Below, piece by piece: positions 36,394-37,535 of a DNA stretch of 37,535 bases. The notes beneath the pieces were generated by a model. The model did no database searches. It saw only the letters and a program-made list of their open reading frames with translations, and was not told the DNA's origin. Numbering within the stretch: position 1 is the stretch's first letter; the number at the start of each line of letters is the position of its first letter. The stretch covers positions 1-37,535 of the forward strand of contig JAOZQE010000009.1 of assembly GCA_029932385.1 (NCBI GenBank), read 5' to 3'. The stretch is from a bacterium (GTDB lineage Bacteria > Desulfobacterota > Anaeroferrophillalia > Anaeroferrophillales > Tharpellaceae). A program made the translations under genes and the position numbers.

Positions 36394-37535
36394 TTATTTG
36401 AAGTCTAGCTCTTTATGTTTTGCAGCAATGGTCTCAGCTAAATTCTCAAGGGCTTTGAAATCAGCCGCTTTTGGCGAGCCTTTGATAAGCACCGGATCAA
36501 GTACTTCCACCTTAAGATTAGGAATCAACCCGGCCAAGGTTTCGACCGTCTTACCTCCCCACCCGTAGGAACCGACAATGGATAAAAATTTGGTTTTGGG
36601 ACGTAATGCGTTAGCGAGATAAGTGGCATAAACAGCGCTGGGGTGCGGGCCGGCAAGTACCGTTGGCGTACCCACAACAATGGTTCCGGCATCAACAAGG
36701 GCAATTGCCAGTTTCCCTATATCCGTAACCACCAGATCAAACTGCTCGACGTTGACACCTTTTTCCACCAGTGCCGCAACCAAAAAATCGACCATTTTTT
36801 TGGTACTATGATGCATGGAAACATAAGGAATGACCACTTTGTTTTTCAGTGGTCCATCGATCCAGTCCTTATGGGCATCAATGATAAATGCCGGCCGGGG
36901 ATAGATCTGCCCATGACCCGGTGCAATGAGATCAATGTCATAAGCTGCAACCTTCTCCAGATTCTTTTTAATGACATTACGAAAGGGCATCATGATCTCG
37001 GCATAGTAGCGTTTAGCAGCCTCATAGACCCGGCCTTCATCGACAACAAAAAGATCACTGGTCGCAATGTGTGAACCGAAAAAATCACAACTGAACAGCA
37101 TTTTATCTTCTTTAAGATAGGCAACCATGGTTTCAGGCCAATGGACCCAGGGTGTATGGATGAACTCTAGAGTTTTATCACCAAGCGAGAGAGTTTCTCC
37201 GTCTTTAACCGTGATAAAAGATTCCTCGGATATTTGGAGCAGATCCATAAGAATCCCTTTGGCCTTGGGGCTGGTAATTAATTTCGCCTCCGGATAGCGG
37301 GCGAGAATTTGGGGAATGCAACCAGAATGATCCTGCTCCGCATGCAGAGCAATCACATAATCAAGTTTAGCGACATTCTCAAGCTGTCCCTCCAATTCAT
37401 AAAAGAGTTCCTCTTCAACCGCATCAATCAAAACGGTTTTCTCGCTCCCCTCAATTAAATAAGCGTTGTAACTGGTTCCATCCGGCAGAGGAATAAGCGA
37501 ATCAAAAAGCCGACTGTCCCAATCAATAAAGCCCA
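36394..37535 (-). CDS. Flavodiiron protein (A-type flavoprotein, FprA/NorV-like), N-terminus beyond window
   Basis: HAEQDHSG (HxExDHxG), LIAPGHGQIYPRP, C-terminal flavodoxin domain. The frame stays open to the right edge (GFIDWDSRLFDSLIPLPDGTSYNAYLIEGSEKTVLIDAVEEEL). Confidence 0.93.
   Translation of the reverse strand, partial: GFIDWDSRLFDSLIPLPDGTSYNAYLIEGSEKTVLIDAVEEELFYELEGQLENVAKLDYVIALHAEQDHSGCIPQILARYPEAKLITSPKAKGILMDLLQISEESFITVKDGETLSLGDKTLEFIHTPWVHWPETMVAYLKEDKMLFSCDFFGSHIATSDLFVVDEGRVYEAAKRYYAEIMMPFRNVIKKNLEKVAAYDIDLIAPGHGQIYPRPAFIIDAHKDWIDGPLKNKVVIPYVSMHHSTKKMVDFLVAALVEKGVNVEQFDLVVTDIGKLAIALVDAGTIVVGTPTVLAGPHPSAVYATYLANALRPKTKFLSIVGSYGWGGKTVETLAGLIPNLKVEVLDPVLIKGSPKAADFKALENLAETIAAKHKELDFK

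Noticed and set aside
36281-36568. 95-aa plus-strand ORF beside the hipB-like promoter
   Set aside because: Mostly antisense to the flavodiiron gene 3' end, low-complexity content, no motif.
1-37535. CRISPR array, prophage, transposon or integron
   Set aside because: No regularly spaced repeats, integrase, transposase or phage structural genes were seen on either strand.

Overview
This window looks like a bacterial chromosomal segment, possibly Desulfobacterota/deltaproteobacterial judging from gene content (an inference, not a classification). Positions 1-11.1 kb hold the spc/alpha ribosomal super-operon: rpsQ (5' truncated)-rplN-rplX-rplE-rpsN-rpsH-rplF-rplR-rpsE-rpmD-rplO-secY-adk-map-infA-rpmJ-rpsM-rpsK-rpsD-rpoA-rplQ, ending in a 16-bp-stem terminator. 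Positions 11-18.4 kb carry a fused TRAP permease with an adjacent UspA, RsmE, a divergent NAD+-type DNA ligase, a DAHP synthase and a cupin. Positions 18.4-25.3 kb carry ileS, tRNA-Asp, tRNA-Val, HU, clpX, clpP, tig and tRNA-Leu. Positions 25.3-29.6 kb carry a decarboxylase Na+-pump beta subunit with a tiny gamma-like ORF, an exported MsrB-MsrA fusion, a FetB-like permease and a SASA-type esterase. Positions 29.8-33.4 kb hold a stand-alone FMN glutamate-synthase-like protein divergent from an NrpR-type regulator, then a UspA. The remainder is a lipoprotein, a membrane-anchored protein, a HipBA-type toxin-antitoxin pair and a flavodiiron protein cut by the window edge. The most interesting signals are: (1) the nrpR / glutamate-synthase-like divergon, with two palindromes sharing GGCAA...TTGCC half-sites and a synthase-like protein that lacks the classical 3Fe-4S cysteine motif; (2) the LigA-like protein with substitutions at residues normally conserved for NAD+/AMP chemistry; (3) HU-tRNA-tRNA-terminator-ileS packing. 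No CRISPR array, prophage or transposon was seen.
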